DNA of 64,000 nt from Pezicula radicicola (taxonomy: Eukaryota; Ascomycota; Leotiomycetes; Helotiales; Dermateaceae), in the NCBI GenBank assembly GCA_003008705.1, contig PDUO01000053.1:65891-129890 (forward strand), given 5' to 3'. The position numbers and the translations under genes are program-made. Shown here piece by piece: positions 22,700 to 35,200 of the stretch. Below the pieces are notes generated by a model. The model searched no databases and had not been told where the DNA came from. It saw only the letters and a program-made list of their open reading frames with translations. Every line of letters begins with the position of its first letter. The stretch's first letter is position 1.

Positions 22700-23956
22700 C
22701 TTCTCCACGCCAACAGTCGATTATGCTTCTGGTTTAAATCCGCCACTTGAAGTTGACTTTTACGCTCTAGCAGTTGAATACACTTCTATTCTCCCTCTGC
22801 CAGTTTTCCTCGATGTGGCTGTTCAAGATCGTCAGCGCTATTGTCTTGATCTTTTCAATCTTTTCTGTTCTTTAATAAATTCGTAACAATAAATACGTTG
22901 AAGGTGGAACTACAACCTTAGTGGCGAGTCAAAGGCTTTCTTGCATGAATAAGGATACTAGAGCGGTTGACCATCCCAACCTTGGACATGCTTGGTGAAA
23001 CATTCGTTGATATACTCCTTCCACTTGTCGCGAAAAGGAAACTATTCTATCTGTTCGGCAGCCGGCAGTGATATATCATTTAGGCAATAGCTACAGTATC
23101 TAGAAGTCTCTAAAACTCTATCATAGACAAGATGGCTTTGAATTTTAGAGCCATTAATATAAGTTCTATGCTTCTCGAATCCTTTTTCTCAAGCTCTTTC
23201 AAGAAATCCTTCAGAGTCTTTCTTCTTTCCTATGTTTGCCAAAGGAAAGAAAGTAACAAGAATTATTTTTATAAAGAAATAAGTAATTTTACTAGAGTAG
23301 ATTGTAATTAGTTGCTAGAAGGAGAAGCAGGAACGTAACTGAGCAACCTTAGTAGAGGTTAAGTGAGGCGAGGCTGAGGCGAGGCTGAGTAGCGAACCGA
23401 GTAAGAATAGATTCAGAAAAATTGTCGGTCGATATTACCTTTATAATCACAGACGACAATTTTGTTTAGTAGAATCCCTTTCGGTCCTTGAACCTAAGCA
23501 GTCGCCGCTCTAACCTAAGCCGAGCCCTGAGTCCTGAGCACGCTAATGAGTAAGCGAATCGAAAGGAAAGCTTCGCTTAAATGCCCCTGAGACTCGCTTA
23601 TTAACCTCCCTAAATAGTCTAATACAAGAATATACGTTATAGAAATTACAAAATATTACGCGTTTTCAAAAATTTATTCTGAGCTGTCGGTGGGGTTTTT
23701 TCGTCCGTTTTGAAAGCCATAAATGGATAGAATTATCTCGTCTTTTATAACCAGACATCTTAGTTTCTCCTTCGTTGATTCCCTTTCTTTGCTATGTATT
23801 TTTCAAAGTACGGCAGGCCGTCCTTCTGTTATTCGTTATCTTTCTTATCCGTGTTTTGCCTGTTTTCATTCTATTCCTTGGTTTCGGAACACATTCATTG
23901 GTCGCGGCTGGCCGTGCTTATTTATTCTTTCTCGGATTATTTCTATATATTATACA
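22700..23956. other. Intergenic sequence, no supported gene
   Basis: Contains scattered short ORFs only. Around 23340-23600 there is a patch rich in gaggcgaggctg-like and taagcga-like words and a 10-bp inverted repeat (AAAATTGTCG / CGACAATTTT, about 23419-23464). Words similar to these occur near 17000-17150 and 42900-42990, hinting at an old dispersed repeat, but boundaries cannot be drawn. Confidence 0.3.
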
Positions 23957-25009
23957 ATGAAGAGCTTTGATTCGGCGCATCAGGGCTCATTGGTTCGAAC
24001 AGACTGGTCGTCCCGTCTTATCATCCTCCAGGTGTTATATACTCTAGAAACACTAGATCAGATATTTTGCGGCGTTAGGGTGGAAAAAGTGAATCAAGAT
24101 GAAGAATTTGGAGATTGGTATAATAACGACGAACTTCTCTGGGTATTCCATGACGGATAGAATCTACGACTGTGGCAGGAGTGTCGGCAACGACCCCGTA
24201 TAATTTATGGTAAGCTGGAATGTGAGATCGAAGATGTCGTTGGACACTACGAATCCCACCCCGGTTCTGTCTACTACGCTATAAAGTGGATGGACTATAA
24301 ATGCCCAACTTGGGAACTAGAGGATAATCTACTCAGTTGCAGCCAGCTTCTCAACAATTACAATTCCGTCCTAGGACATGACATTCTGTCGTGGGACGTT
24401 TCTTCCCTGTCCGGCCGCAACATGGCCAGGAAGGCCCGCGCGTTTGGCATGAACATCATCTACTACAACCGCTCGCAGCTGAGCCCGGAGCTGGAGCAGG
24501 AGGTGGATGCGACGTACGTCGGCTTCGACGACTTGTTGAAGCGGAGCGACGTCTTGAGTCTGAACCTACTGTTGAATGTACGATGCGTCTCCCGTTTTAG
24601 TCGTTGCACTGATAACACTCCGTCACCCTCGAGAAAAAAGATGCTGATCCGAATTTCGAACTCCAGGCACAGACTAGACATACCATCGGCTCGCAGCAGT
24701 TCAAGCTCATGAAGCCAGGCGTGGTCATCGTCAACACGGCGCGAGGGGCCGTCATGGACGAGGCGGCGCTGGTGGAGGCGCTCGACTCGGGCCAGGCGGG
24801 ATCCGCCGGCCTCGACATCTTCGAGAACGAGCCCGGCCGTCCACATGGGCCTGCTGGAGAACCCCCGCGTGCTGGTAGTGCCGCACATGGGCACCTGGAC
24901 ACTCGAGACGGAGACCAAGATGGAAGAGTGGACCATCAGCAACGTGCGCATGGCCATCGAGCATGGCAAGCTCAGAAGCATCGTGCCGGAGCAGAAGGCC
25001 ATGCAATGA
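23957..25009 (+). pseudogene. Chromodomain fragment fused in frame to a 5'-truncated 2-hydroxyacid dehydrogenase
   Basis: One frame runs from an ATG at 23957 through a TAG (24158-24160), then a chromodomain (CEIEDVV, YYAIKWMDY, TWELEDNLL; about 24215-24365), and directly into the NAD-binding half of a D-2-hydroxyacid dehydrogenase (GRNMARKARAFGM; the preceding GxGxxG is cut off). After an intron (donor near 24577, acceptor near 24665) come VVIVNTARGAVMDE and GLDIFENEP. A one-base insertion near 24833 shifts the frame; in the shifted frame the protein continues (NPRVLVVPHMG) to a stop at 25007-25009. The catalytic His region is otherwise recognisable. The dehydrogenase part is GC-rich, unlike its surroundings, and its N-terminal half is missing. 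Dead chimera made by rearrangement. Confidence 0.8.
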
Positions 25010-25527
25010 TGGACAGCCACGGTGTGGAAAGAAAGAAGAAAACGACAAAAATGGGGCCGAGATTGGTTGGTGTCTCGCTGATAGGGCGGGTTGGCTATTG
25101 GCTTTCTTTTTATGATTGCGCTCAGAAAAATTTCCGATGCGTTAGACGACATAGCGAAGGGAGGACCGGGCTAGAAATACATGCAGACAGAGTCCCTTTT
25201 TCGGACATGGGGGATAGCTCGCAAGACCCGAGGCCCTGGGGAAATACCTCATAGAGCAAGAACCCCATAGAGACAGATTATTATAATTAGACTATGGAGT
25301 TCGTGAGACCGCATCCTCTTCGCCCGTTGTAGTTAGTTAGTTCACGAGCGATCGCCATTTATTTCCATGCAGGCCAGAGATTTTGAACTGACTTTTAATT
25401 GGCTATACAGGTAAGTAACATGGGAGATGGTACATATTATGATGGGGAGCCACCGGCATCCCCCTTCGTTATATACAGAACTAAGTCACAACCGGCGTCC
25501 AGGACCGCAGAAATATGCTTGAGCAGT
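25010..25527. other. Intergenic sequence
   Basis: No gene or repeat is supported. It separates the convergent ends of the dehydrogenase chimera and the MFS transporter. Confidence 0.4.
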
Positions 25528-27192
25528 TTAGAGCTTAACGGAATATCGCTTTTGCAACCAAGCCCCATATCGGTAGAGCAAGATCGGCGCCGGTATAAAA
25601 GCAAGGCACAAAAAGCCCAAAAGCGAGTTCCCCCAGCCCAATCCTAAGCGTGAATAAAGAGCCGACCCAGCAAGCGTGAGAAACACGGCACCGATGACTC
25701 TAAGAATCAAATTGGCCGCGAGCGCGGAAGCAGCAGACGCTACACCGAACGAATCCACAAGGTAGAGTTGAGCAGGGATCATGGTGTACATAAAGACGAT
25801 GGCGATGAGCCCCGTGCCGAGGATAGGGACGATCCAGTGGGTGTGCTCCTCGACACTCCATCCGTACCAGAAGAAACCAATCGCTGTCAAAGGAGAGACG
25901 ACAATCATCGGTACCAGGTGCTTTTCCGCTGTCCACGTATTCCTCTTCTGCCAGAACGCCCTGAGCACATTGCTGACTTTGGCAAACGATAATAAGGCCA
26001 GGATGAAGCCGATTCCGAGGCCCAGGTAAGCCAAGCCTGAAATTTGCGTGCTGAATCCATACTGCTCTTCGAACACCTGCGTGAACGTCGTAAAGAGAAT
26101 GAAGATTAGGGTAAAGGTATATACCACGTATAATGACAGTGACAAGACTATTGGTGATAATATAAGGAGTCGTAAGGGTCGAGTAAGGGCATTAAGTAGT
26201 ATCTTGTATGACGATTGAATGGCAACTTTCGTATGAAGATTTGGATTGCCCGTTTCCTTGCGAAGATGTTTGGCTTTTCTATTCAGGAGAATGGTAGCAG
26301 AAGTCTCCCGCATAAAAAGGCCAGCCATAATAGAGCAACTCCCAGCCTTGGTTAGCAAATCGTAAGCAAAAAGACTGGCAACTTATCGAGGACGGTTGTA
26401 AGGAAACTTACGAAAATGGTTATTAGCCAGAATGTCCACCTCCATCCTAGATGGTAAGCAACGAACCCCCCTATAACTGGACCCAAGACCTGCATCAAGT
26501 AAGCTTTCTGATCTCCCATAAGTTAACATAGCTCACTTACCGGACCCAGCAGTGCCCCCATCATGAAGAGAGCCATAGCACCAGCTCGCCGTTCCGGAAG
26601 CTCGAGATCTGCTATGGTGCCACCTCCGATCGCCAGCGGAGCCGATGATACGCATCCGGCTATGAATCGAAATACGTAGAACATGGGGGCATTCGTGCTC
26701 AAGGCGCATCCAATGGTGAAACCGATATAGATGACGTTGCATATATGGTACATGATAAGCCGTCCATGGATCTTAGAAAGGGGTGCAGATAGAAGTGGTC
26801 CGAAGGCGACTCCAGCCAGATAGACGCTAACCGCGAGAGTGATGATGGTATCATTCGTGATGCCGAATTCCGCAGCGAATTGATCAGCGCCGGGTGCAAA
26901 CATCGTAGCTGCCAAGTTACTTAAATGGAAGCATTTCTTTTAGTACTGCCGAGCGACAACCAAGGAGATGAGGCCACTCTTACGCATTCAGGGTAAACAA
27001 TCCCACCAAGACGATATGAAACTGTATCTTGTGCTTCGGCCAGTTTCGAGGGTTATTGGGGTCGGACGGCGAGTCCCAGTCGACGAGGTCCTCATCAAGT
27101 TGATTATTTTCCTGGTCTGCCTAACGATCCTCGCCGATCTCTATGTCGCCGGCAGGCGGTTTCTCTGCTTCTGGTGTCGTGCCTGTCGACAT
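25528..27192 (-). pseudogene. MFS transporter, DHA1 type, with an early in-frame TAG
   Basis: Multidrug-type 12-TM exporter. Reading from an ATG at 27192: a polar leader, then TAG at 27123-27121 (codon 24), then in the same frame the family signature DWDSPSDPNNPRNWP and the first TM. Later exons give GPLLSAPLSKIHGR (motif A), RFIAGCVSSAPLAIGGGTIAD, then VLGPVIGGFVAYHLGWRW (motif C-like, in its own short exon 26493-26412), and the C-terminal six-TM half to a stop at 25528. The TAG would be CAG in a parent. No ATG downstream of it restores the conserved N-terminal motif, so the gene is probably dead or translated from a poor start. It is divergent from the Zn2Cys6 regulator relic, the usual arrangement in metabolite clusters. 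Confidence 0.82.
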
Positions 27193-27716
27193 TATGACTA
27201 CCGCCGTAGCACAAACAAAACGAAAACAGGGGAAATCTCAAAAAGAAAAAGAAAAAAAAAATTGCCACGGAGATAAGCAAGCAGCTTATTATGGTCCAGA
27301 GGCAGCGCGAGGATGCTCAATTGAAATCCTGAGAGATGGGTACTTTTGTCCGAGGGCTACGTTTATACAGAGTCGATGTTGAATATTTATAATGCCTTTT
27401 CTGTCAGCTCGGGCCAATATATCGTGGGCTCTCATCAGAGATATTCGTAACCAAGTGAGGTTCCATGTTCGGAGTAAGGGCAAAATGCACCTATAGGGTG
27501 GGAGGTGGAAAGCGGAGCATCAGATGATCATTGGGCCATTGATTGGCTGATTGAGTCCGAAGATAAAGCAGTATCTCCCAGGCTTCGGGCCATTCGCTAT
27601 ATAGGATTTATCTTGCAGTCCGAGCATCGAGCAGCAGGACCAACGTTGAAACCCACTTACTACGGCATCTGATGGATTGTTCTCTTTTTCACTTCGACCG
27701 GGCGACTATTTACACA
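27193..27716. promoter_or_regulatory. Divergent promoter region of transporter and regulator relics
   Basis: About 520 bp lie between the two opposed start codons. No CGG-N-CCG pair or other clear operator was picked out by eye. It includes an A-rich run near 27240-27260. Confidence 0.4.
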
Positions 27717-30700
27717 ATGGCCGATGGCAGTGCTCTGTTCCCAGTCCCCGTGCGCGTTCTCCGCCCGCATCCAGGTCGCCGCCGTGACAAGCCGCAGCTA
27801 TCATGTCACTCGTGTCGCCGTCGGAAGTGCGTCCACTGGGAGTAGTCCCAAGCACGATTGATGACTTGAACTGACTTTAAGCTTAGACTAAAGTGTGACC
27901 GGTTAAATCCGTGCTCGAATTGTCTGGTGCGTCTACTATGAGAAGAGACCCCGAGCTTAGGCTCATCTTTTCCCCCAGAAACACAGCTCTGAGCCCGTAT
28001 GCACCTGCAAGAAAGCTTCAGATGCATTCAAGGCCCCCGATCCACAATGTAAACGTAAACTTCACGTTATTGCGCCAGCTCCTTGAGATCTATCTAGTTA
28101 CGGCACGGAAAGTTTTTGTCGACAGCAAAGATCCGACACACAGGATGCTGGATCAACAATATCATCCTCTTCCTCGACGGACTTGAGACTAACTGAATTC
28201 GGGACCGGTTACAAAGATTCGACACACTGGACTTCCGTACTGAATGGCGTCACGAAGTTCAAGGAGCGAGATGTGCAGCAAGATGCTACTCAAATTCCCG
28301 AAGCTACAGATGAGATAACTTTGCCCCTCTATCAAAGTGTGCTGCTATTCGAAGGTTGTAAGCAGGCTACCGAACGCGAACTTCGAGTAGCTCTCCCTTC
28401 GAGGGCTACAGCGGACACCCTAATTGTATCTTACTTCCAAGTACTAGAGTTTGCCAGTAAGTAACGTTTACACTTAGGCTTGACGGTGTGGCTGACCGCC
28501 TCCTCCGAAGCAACCCTGCACACCAAAGAATTTCTCAAAAAGGTAGTTCATCCTGTTCTAGACAGCAATTTCCTTCTGACAAATATGCAGTACAACAGAT
28601 TCTGGGAAAACCTGAGTACAGCGTCCATCTCGTGGTTCGCGCTGCTGTACAGTATATTTTGTCTCGCGACGCAATTTCAGAATACTACGCTTCCTATCCC
28701 CGAAAGTTATGTCCCTGGGAGATCGACTCAGCAGAGCGCTCCAGATACAGTGGGTCGTAACTTATAACCATGATTTTATATTTTAGCCTACTACTTACTA
28801 TATTACTAGAGTTATTATAAATTAACTACTAATTATATTACCTTTATTCTTTTAATATATAATAAGAAATAATAGAATTTATTATTCCTAAAAGTACTAG
28901 TTTCTTAATATTTTATATACTATTTATCTACCTTAATATATACTTTTATCCTCCTTAATATACTCTCTATTAGAGATATAAATAACTTATTAAGGAAGTT
29001 ATTCTAAGTATTAATTAAGGTTTACTTTAATACTATAAGTACTTCTTTAGATTTCCTTATATTTTAAAGCTTAGAGTACTTATCTAGAATTTACTTTTTT
29101 ATATACTACTAGATATATTTAATAAAGTTTAAATTAAGGGAGACTACTAGTTATAGAAGTATAGATATATCTATATTTATAAACTATCTATAAACTATAT
29201 AAGATATATAGATAAAGGTACTATCCTATATAAATATAAGGCTTAGTTAGAAATATTTTAATATCTAATTCTTAAGAACTTTAATATAAGAGTATAAAGA
29301 ATAACTATACTTTTTACTCTTAAAATTATAGTCTAAAATAAATAACTTATTCTAACTAATATTATTAATAATTCTTTAAAAATATCCCTAGACTATAATT
29401 AATATATCCCTACTTTTAGGATAGATTAATATTATCTCTTTATTCTATTTCTAAACTACTATTTAAAAGACCTATTCTATTAATTTATTTAAATTATACT
29501 CTACTAAATACTTATTACTTTATATAATATTTTTCTAGTCTATAAATATCTATTCCTCTTAAGCTTTATACTAGTTATAGTATTCTTTTATATATTCCTT
29601 TATTAACTCTAGCCTCTTTATTATATATTAATTAATAATATTATATTCTTTTAATATCTTCTTAATAATAGTAATTAAATATTTTATATTTATAGTCTTT
29701 TTAACCTACTTATATATTAACCTTAGCTTAAGGTATATATACCTTAGAATAACTTATTTATCTTAATTATTATATAATTTCTTTTAAGGCTTTTAAGGTA
29801 GGGAAAAACCTTTATTATATAATAGGTTAAGGTATATAATATCTTAAATAGTTAAATCTACTACTTAGAAGGTATAGGTAATATCTATATTTCTTTTACC
29901 TTAAAAAGCTACCTTAGTAATTTAACCTCTTCTATATAGAGCTAATTACTTCTTCCTTATAATATTCCTAGATATAGGGTCTAGTAGATAATATAGTATT
30001 AGTATTATATAGTATTAAAAAGAGAGAGTTAAGAAGATATATATTCGAAAATATATAAATTTAGTAAAATCGTGGTTATAAGTTACTACCGACTATACCA
30101 TCCTTGACTACAGAGAAAAGGTGGTCCAGTGCTTGATCCGCGCTTAGTATGCTAAAGGTGGCCCGTTCATCATGGAGACCTTGATCCATTCTGTCATAAT
30201 AGAGAATTCTCTTCGTCGAGACGCCAACACTGGAGTGTGGCTTCTACTGGGAAATGTGGTGTAGATTGGTACGTATCTCGTTCGATCAATCCTGCGATAT
30301 AACGATTTTCTTTGTTTCGTTCTTGGACGGGCTATTTTCATAGACTTTGTTCGTCACAAAGTCAACAATTCATTTCATTCAAATCGGAGTTGTTCTAGCA
30401 GGTTGTTGATACATTGTCAGCGATACGCATGGGCCACCATCGAGATCCGCATCACTTCAAGTCTCTATCTCCCTATGAAGGAGAGATAAGGCGGCGCATA
30501 TGGGCCCTGATCTATGTACTTGATGTGGAAATACCTGTTCAGCTAGGATTGCCTAGGATCATCAGGCCCTCAATCAGCGATACTCTGAGACCGCGAAACC
30601 TCCAGGACGACGACTTCGACGCAAACTCGAAAGAGTTGCCCCCATCAAGGCCGGACCACGAATTAACAAAAACGAGTCTCATCATCACGAAGCTGCAGAT

Positions 30701-31768
30701 AGTCTCGGTCCTTGGTGCAGTGTCGGAAATCGTTTCAAATCCCCGCCCGTGTTCAAAAGAGGACGTAGGGAAACTTAGTGCGAAGCTCGATGAGACTATC
30801 GCCAATATTCCGGAGCCCTGCAAGTTCCGCTCATTTTCCGAGTCCCTGTTAGATTCTCCAGTCGTTATTTCCAAGGTCAGTATCATCCGTTACTTTCCTC
30901 AATACACTGCCAAGACTTGTGCGCATTTGGGGCTATTCCTCACTAAAGTAATTACTGCGGACAGCGCATAAATATTCAGCTTGTCTATTACAGGGCCCAA
31001 ATCCTTCTCCATTGGAAGTACCTGGCCCTTTCCAGAGACCCGGGCCAATTTGTCGAGCTTCGGAAGACTGCAGTTGAGGCAGCCATGAAAAGCCTTCGGT
31101 TTCAGCATCTCATGGAAGAAGAAATTCGAACTGCGGGCCGCCTTCGAATCGTTTCTTGCGTCCAATCTTCCGTAAATAACCACGGATATCTACTTGCGAC
31201 AAGCGTCATCTGTTACCACGTCCGATATTGTATAGGCACGATGGGTCGAGAAGAACTCGAAGAAATCCAGTCCTTGTTAACAAAGACCAACTTGATATGG
31301 TCCCGCTTTGTTGACAGTTCTATTGAAGCGAAGAAGGCCACGGAAGCTCTAAGAATTTTTCTCCAATGCTTAGACAGACGCGGAAGGGCCAGTGAAACAC
31401 AATCGGAGGAGCCATCTCAACCAGTACCAGGTACGAAACTTTGAGCTTTGAACTAATTAGTATTCCCGAGAAAGGCTAAAATAAATTCTCTGATAGATTA
31501 TTTCGAGGACTTTCAGATGCCCCTTCCGTCCTTCGACTCGCTTTTTGACAATCTGCCTTTGATGCTTGCGGAATCGGACCTATTTGGGGGTTCATTGTCA
31601 TTGATAGATCCCGTTATGGAATTTTTTCCTCAGGTAAGGCAAAACTTTTTCTGTTCCCAGATTAAGGACCTGAACGTTTCTCATCTTGTTGTAGCCTGTA
31701 GCAACTCATGCCTGCCAAGACTTGGGCCTAGATCTTCTCAGGGAGCACCCGTGACGAAAATCATGTAA
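27717..31768 (+). pseudogene. Zn2Cys6 transcription factor split by a transposon relic
   Basis: The start ATG at 27717 leads to a binuclear zinc cluster split by an intron: CHSCRRRK|LKCDRLNPCSNCL. The middle region shows STHWTSVLNGV and, before the insertion, FWENLSTASISWFALLYSI, typical of the fungal-specific TF (MHR) domain. The reading frame is cut at 28747 by the element 28748-30095. On its far side the same domain resumes (YREKVVQCLIRA, GPFIMETLI, ANTGVWLLLGNVV, IRMGHHRDPHHF), but with TAG at 30145-30147 and TAG at 30262-30264, the latter where the family has Arg. C-terminal exons continue to about 31768 (MPLPSFDSLFDNLP). It would have regulated the adjacent genes. Non-functional as it stands. 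Confidence 0.87.
28748..30095. mobile_element. RIP-like 1.35-kb DNA transposon relic inserted in the regulator gene
   Basis: The ends are inverted copies: the left begins CAGTGGGTCGTAACTTATAA, and the right, reverse-complemented, begins TAGTCGGTAGTAACTTATAA. Both match the ends of the 2863-3319 element. TA flanks each side (28746-28747, 30096-30097). The interior is almost entirely A/T, rich in TA, without a reading frame, as expected after heavy RIP. The size suits an autonomous Tc1/mariner-type copy whose transposase has been mutated beyond recognition, but no transposase motif remains to prove this. Confidence 0.88.
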
Positions 31769-31911
31769 AGTCCTTACGAGGATTCGTCTTTAGCTCATAC
31801 AGAAGATTATGCTCAATGTTAATATGCTCGAGACTAGGCATATGTAAACTCAAGTCACCCCTCATCATAATGTATCATGAAAAAACTTTCCCCTTGGCCT
31901 GCGAGCCTAAA

Positions 31912-32245
31912 TCAATTGTATTCAGCCGTAGGACGCAGAGGGAGCCCGGCTGCCTCGTACGCCATGTCGATCATTTTCATGGTATTGATCGAGTCTTCAG
32001 GTCCAATCCACTGTTTCTGCTCTCTTCCCGAAATCTTATCTACGAATTGCTCCAACTGATATCTATAAGTCGTCCAGTAGTCCTCCGAAGGCTGCTCCAC
32101 GCCGACTTCCTGCCAAGTATTCGCTTCCACAGACCGCTTTTCTTTCCACTCCTTCTGAATAACTTCACTCTTGCTTCCGTTTAGGTCCCTTGGGAACCGA
32201 CTTGGTCCCCCTGAATATAATCGTGTAAAGTTGACAACTTTGAGC
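31912..32245 (-). pseudogene. C-terminal fragment of a Gfo/Idh/MocA-type oxidoreductase
   Basis: The minus strand reads in one frame KVVNFTRLYSGG, then VIQKEWKEKRSVEANTW, then YWTTYRYQLEQFVDKISG, WIGPEDSINTMKMIDMAYEA and GLPLRP before the stop. This matches the C-terminal part of fungal NAD(P)-dependent sugar/dihydrodiol dehydrogenases. The N-terminal Rossmann domain is absent upstream, so only a tail of about 110 residues remains. It ends tail to tail with the regulator relic. Confidence 0.7.
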
Positions 32246-32249
32246 CAAG

Positions 32250-35200
32250 TAATTATAATTTATGATTGGCTATTAGAGCGGCGATGTTAACTAACCGAGT
32301 TGGATGCAAATTTGAGAAAAGTCGTCTGTGATTACCAGAAGCACCAGCGATGTACCTAAGATGACGATCATAGACACCGATTCGGTCACGGCAGGCACGG
32401 AGATCATTAAGAGAAAGTTGAACTTGTGTAATCTTGGACTGTAAAGAGTCGGGCGTATTGTATATATATATATATCCTGTTTATGGAGGAGTTTTTCTAG
32501 GTAAGACTCCATTGACTGAATTCGGCTATCGATACCATCGAGGGTAGCCATATGGTCGACATTAGATGGCGGCACTATAAAGTGTTTCTAGGCGTCGGCA
32601 TTGTGGCGATAGGACTCGTGTAATCCAAGGACCTGAGCGAGAGAGCCATTTGCGATATAGCAATTAATGAGGACGTAGTATACGCCGTGGTGGCAGAGCC
32701 AGCCATAGATGGAGCCCGTACATAAGTGTTCATATAGGCCAGTGGAAGCGCCGGGACGAGGTGCGATGTCGTCGTCGTCCATTAGATTGTTCTTGTTCTT
32801 GTTCAAATGCTTCCAAAGAAGTTGAAGTCCATAATAATGATTGTCTCCTCGTACAACGGCTTTACTTGCTTTGTACACTCCTATTGATTAACTTACCATA
32901 AGAGGTCTACGTAATTAAACGAGGCAACCTGTCTTGTTGCAATTCGGATTTTTCAGAACCTATATTTAGTGGCCGTCGCAATGCTTCCACCGTTCGGATT
33001 TTTTAAAGCCTATATTCAGTACTCAGTACAAAGCCGACATTATAATTCCATTTTCACAGCCTAGATCAGTGCACATTACAATTACAATACCCATATATTT
33101 CGATTTTCAAGCCCAGCCCTCTAGTTTGAAATAACACGTCCTGATGTATTAAACAAACAGGTCTTTGAAGAAAAATCGAAGATTGTTATCGGTCTCGAGT
33201 TTCCATCCTATTACTAACACCAGCCATACAACCACCCGTCCTCATCCCATCATCCATAATCATATCCATACTATCAACCTCAAAAATAACACCTCCGATC
33301 TTAATTGCGAACTTAGGAGCTGGAACTACGATTTCATGTCTTGGTACTACGTTTTGGCAGGCTATGGCTTTTTGGATGATGGGAGGTGCATTGAATAGTA
33401 ATGTTAGGGTTATGAGGACTATAATTAGTAAGATTGTTAAGGAGAAGGAGTAAGTTGTTGGTGCTTTCTTGAACATGGAACGAAACAATCTCCCATTTAA
33501 TTATTTTCTAGCAAATTTTCCCCCTAGGATAACTCTTATTCGAAGGAGGTACGACAGAGAAGAAGTATACCAACGAGGGGATAGATTTGGACTTGTTAGC
33601 CTGTACACAAAAATCAGGCATTTATTCCTCCAACGGAGTGATGCCTTACACATAGTCGGTCGGGGCTGAAATCTCACCGAGTCCGAGGATGTATCCAGGG
33701 TGTGCCTAGATTTCTGTACGGAGTACATCTTTGGGAACTCGGATAATTCCGGCTTCTATAAGTACGGAAGAGGGAGGAGAGGGGGTAGGGGTTTATCTGT
33801 ATTTGAAGTACAGTAAAACCAAATTGTCGCGCAGTATGACTGAGACTCCCCTCATTCTCTACGTTAATAATGGTTGATATATTTCGAAAGGTACTCTGTA
33901 CTTTACTTAAAATAAAAGGGTTCGCAAACAATCCGCTACCTGGTGCTACCAACTATGATATACTTGAGAGTTGTCTATTAGCAACAAGTACTTATTAAAG
34001 TGAGCGACTTCAATTGAGTGCGCCCCTTGTCCCTTCTCTGGTTCTGATACCTTCTTTGCGCCGGTGACCTGAAAGTTCCCGGTAGTATATAATTAAGAAT
34101 GATCCATCAAGCTATTAAAAAGCATATGAGGACGGCCGCACAACATCCCGCCAGTATAATGAAACCTTAGATTGGCAATAGGCGTTTTGGCGAAAATTGA
34201 ACGTCTGAAGCCGGCGTTGACACTACCGGGAGTCCCAACAGCGGAATTGTTGGTCATTGGCAGAAGTCTTGTACAAGTATTGGCCATCGAGGAAGTCAAC
34301 ACCAATTGCCTTTGGGACTGCATCATTACTGAAGGTGGTCGTTTCACAGACGTACAATGGGCACCGCCAACTACAAAGCACTTGCTCAATACTCATTTCA
34401 AAGTATAACAATGATTCTTATAGCTCTGATCGTCTTTGTTGCAAGTACTTTTCCGGTACGCGTGGTTTCCTTGCGATATTAGAGTTCTAGCGTTGCTTTC
34501 TCTAGAAACATACCTGATTTGGATGTGAAGGAGCCGGACTTGGGGTTGGACTTGAAGATGGTTGTGTAGAAAGATGGTTAGATGAATATCATGATTAAGA
34601 GATTTCACTCTGGTACTAATCAACTATCAGTTTGTAGCAAGGACATAGTCAGCACTCCAAACTTCGAGACTCCTGTCAACTTTGTCGCCAGTGCTAATCG
34701 GAAATCTGATTGAGTCGCCAAGGTTGTCAACCAGGACAGCAAGCGTTTCGAGGGATAGAACGACCTTATCCAAGGGGGCCAAATCGTTATCTGTGTGGAC
34801 TTCTGGGCCTTTACCTACACCCTTAGCCACGTCCACATGCCAGTCATCGTCATCGCTCTTATCATCATCCTTATGCTCATTGTCAGAACTATAAATGTCC
34901 ATGTCGGACTACCAGTCTGTATACACCAACTTCTTAGGCCATGATCTTCCTACCTCTAGAGTGTCGGCACGACCTACATAGTTGTGTTGCTCCTAAGTCT
35001 GCCGGGCCACCGAATCCTCGCTGCGTTCCATGTTCCCTTTTAATAGCTCTCCCACTCCTAGCTCTTATAACTTGTCTTACATGCTGTTGTAGACTTCGCT
35101 CTCGGATTCTTTTAGGGATAGCGCCTCCTGCTTTGATCGCCACAATTTATAGTAATTGACGAAATCTACAGTAAAGACACGCATATTCTCCTAACAAAAC

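Noticed and set aside
24463..25152. 229-residue minus-strand frame
   Set aside because: Antisense of the GC-rich dehydrogenase exon; GC-rich coding DNA often leaves long antisense frames.
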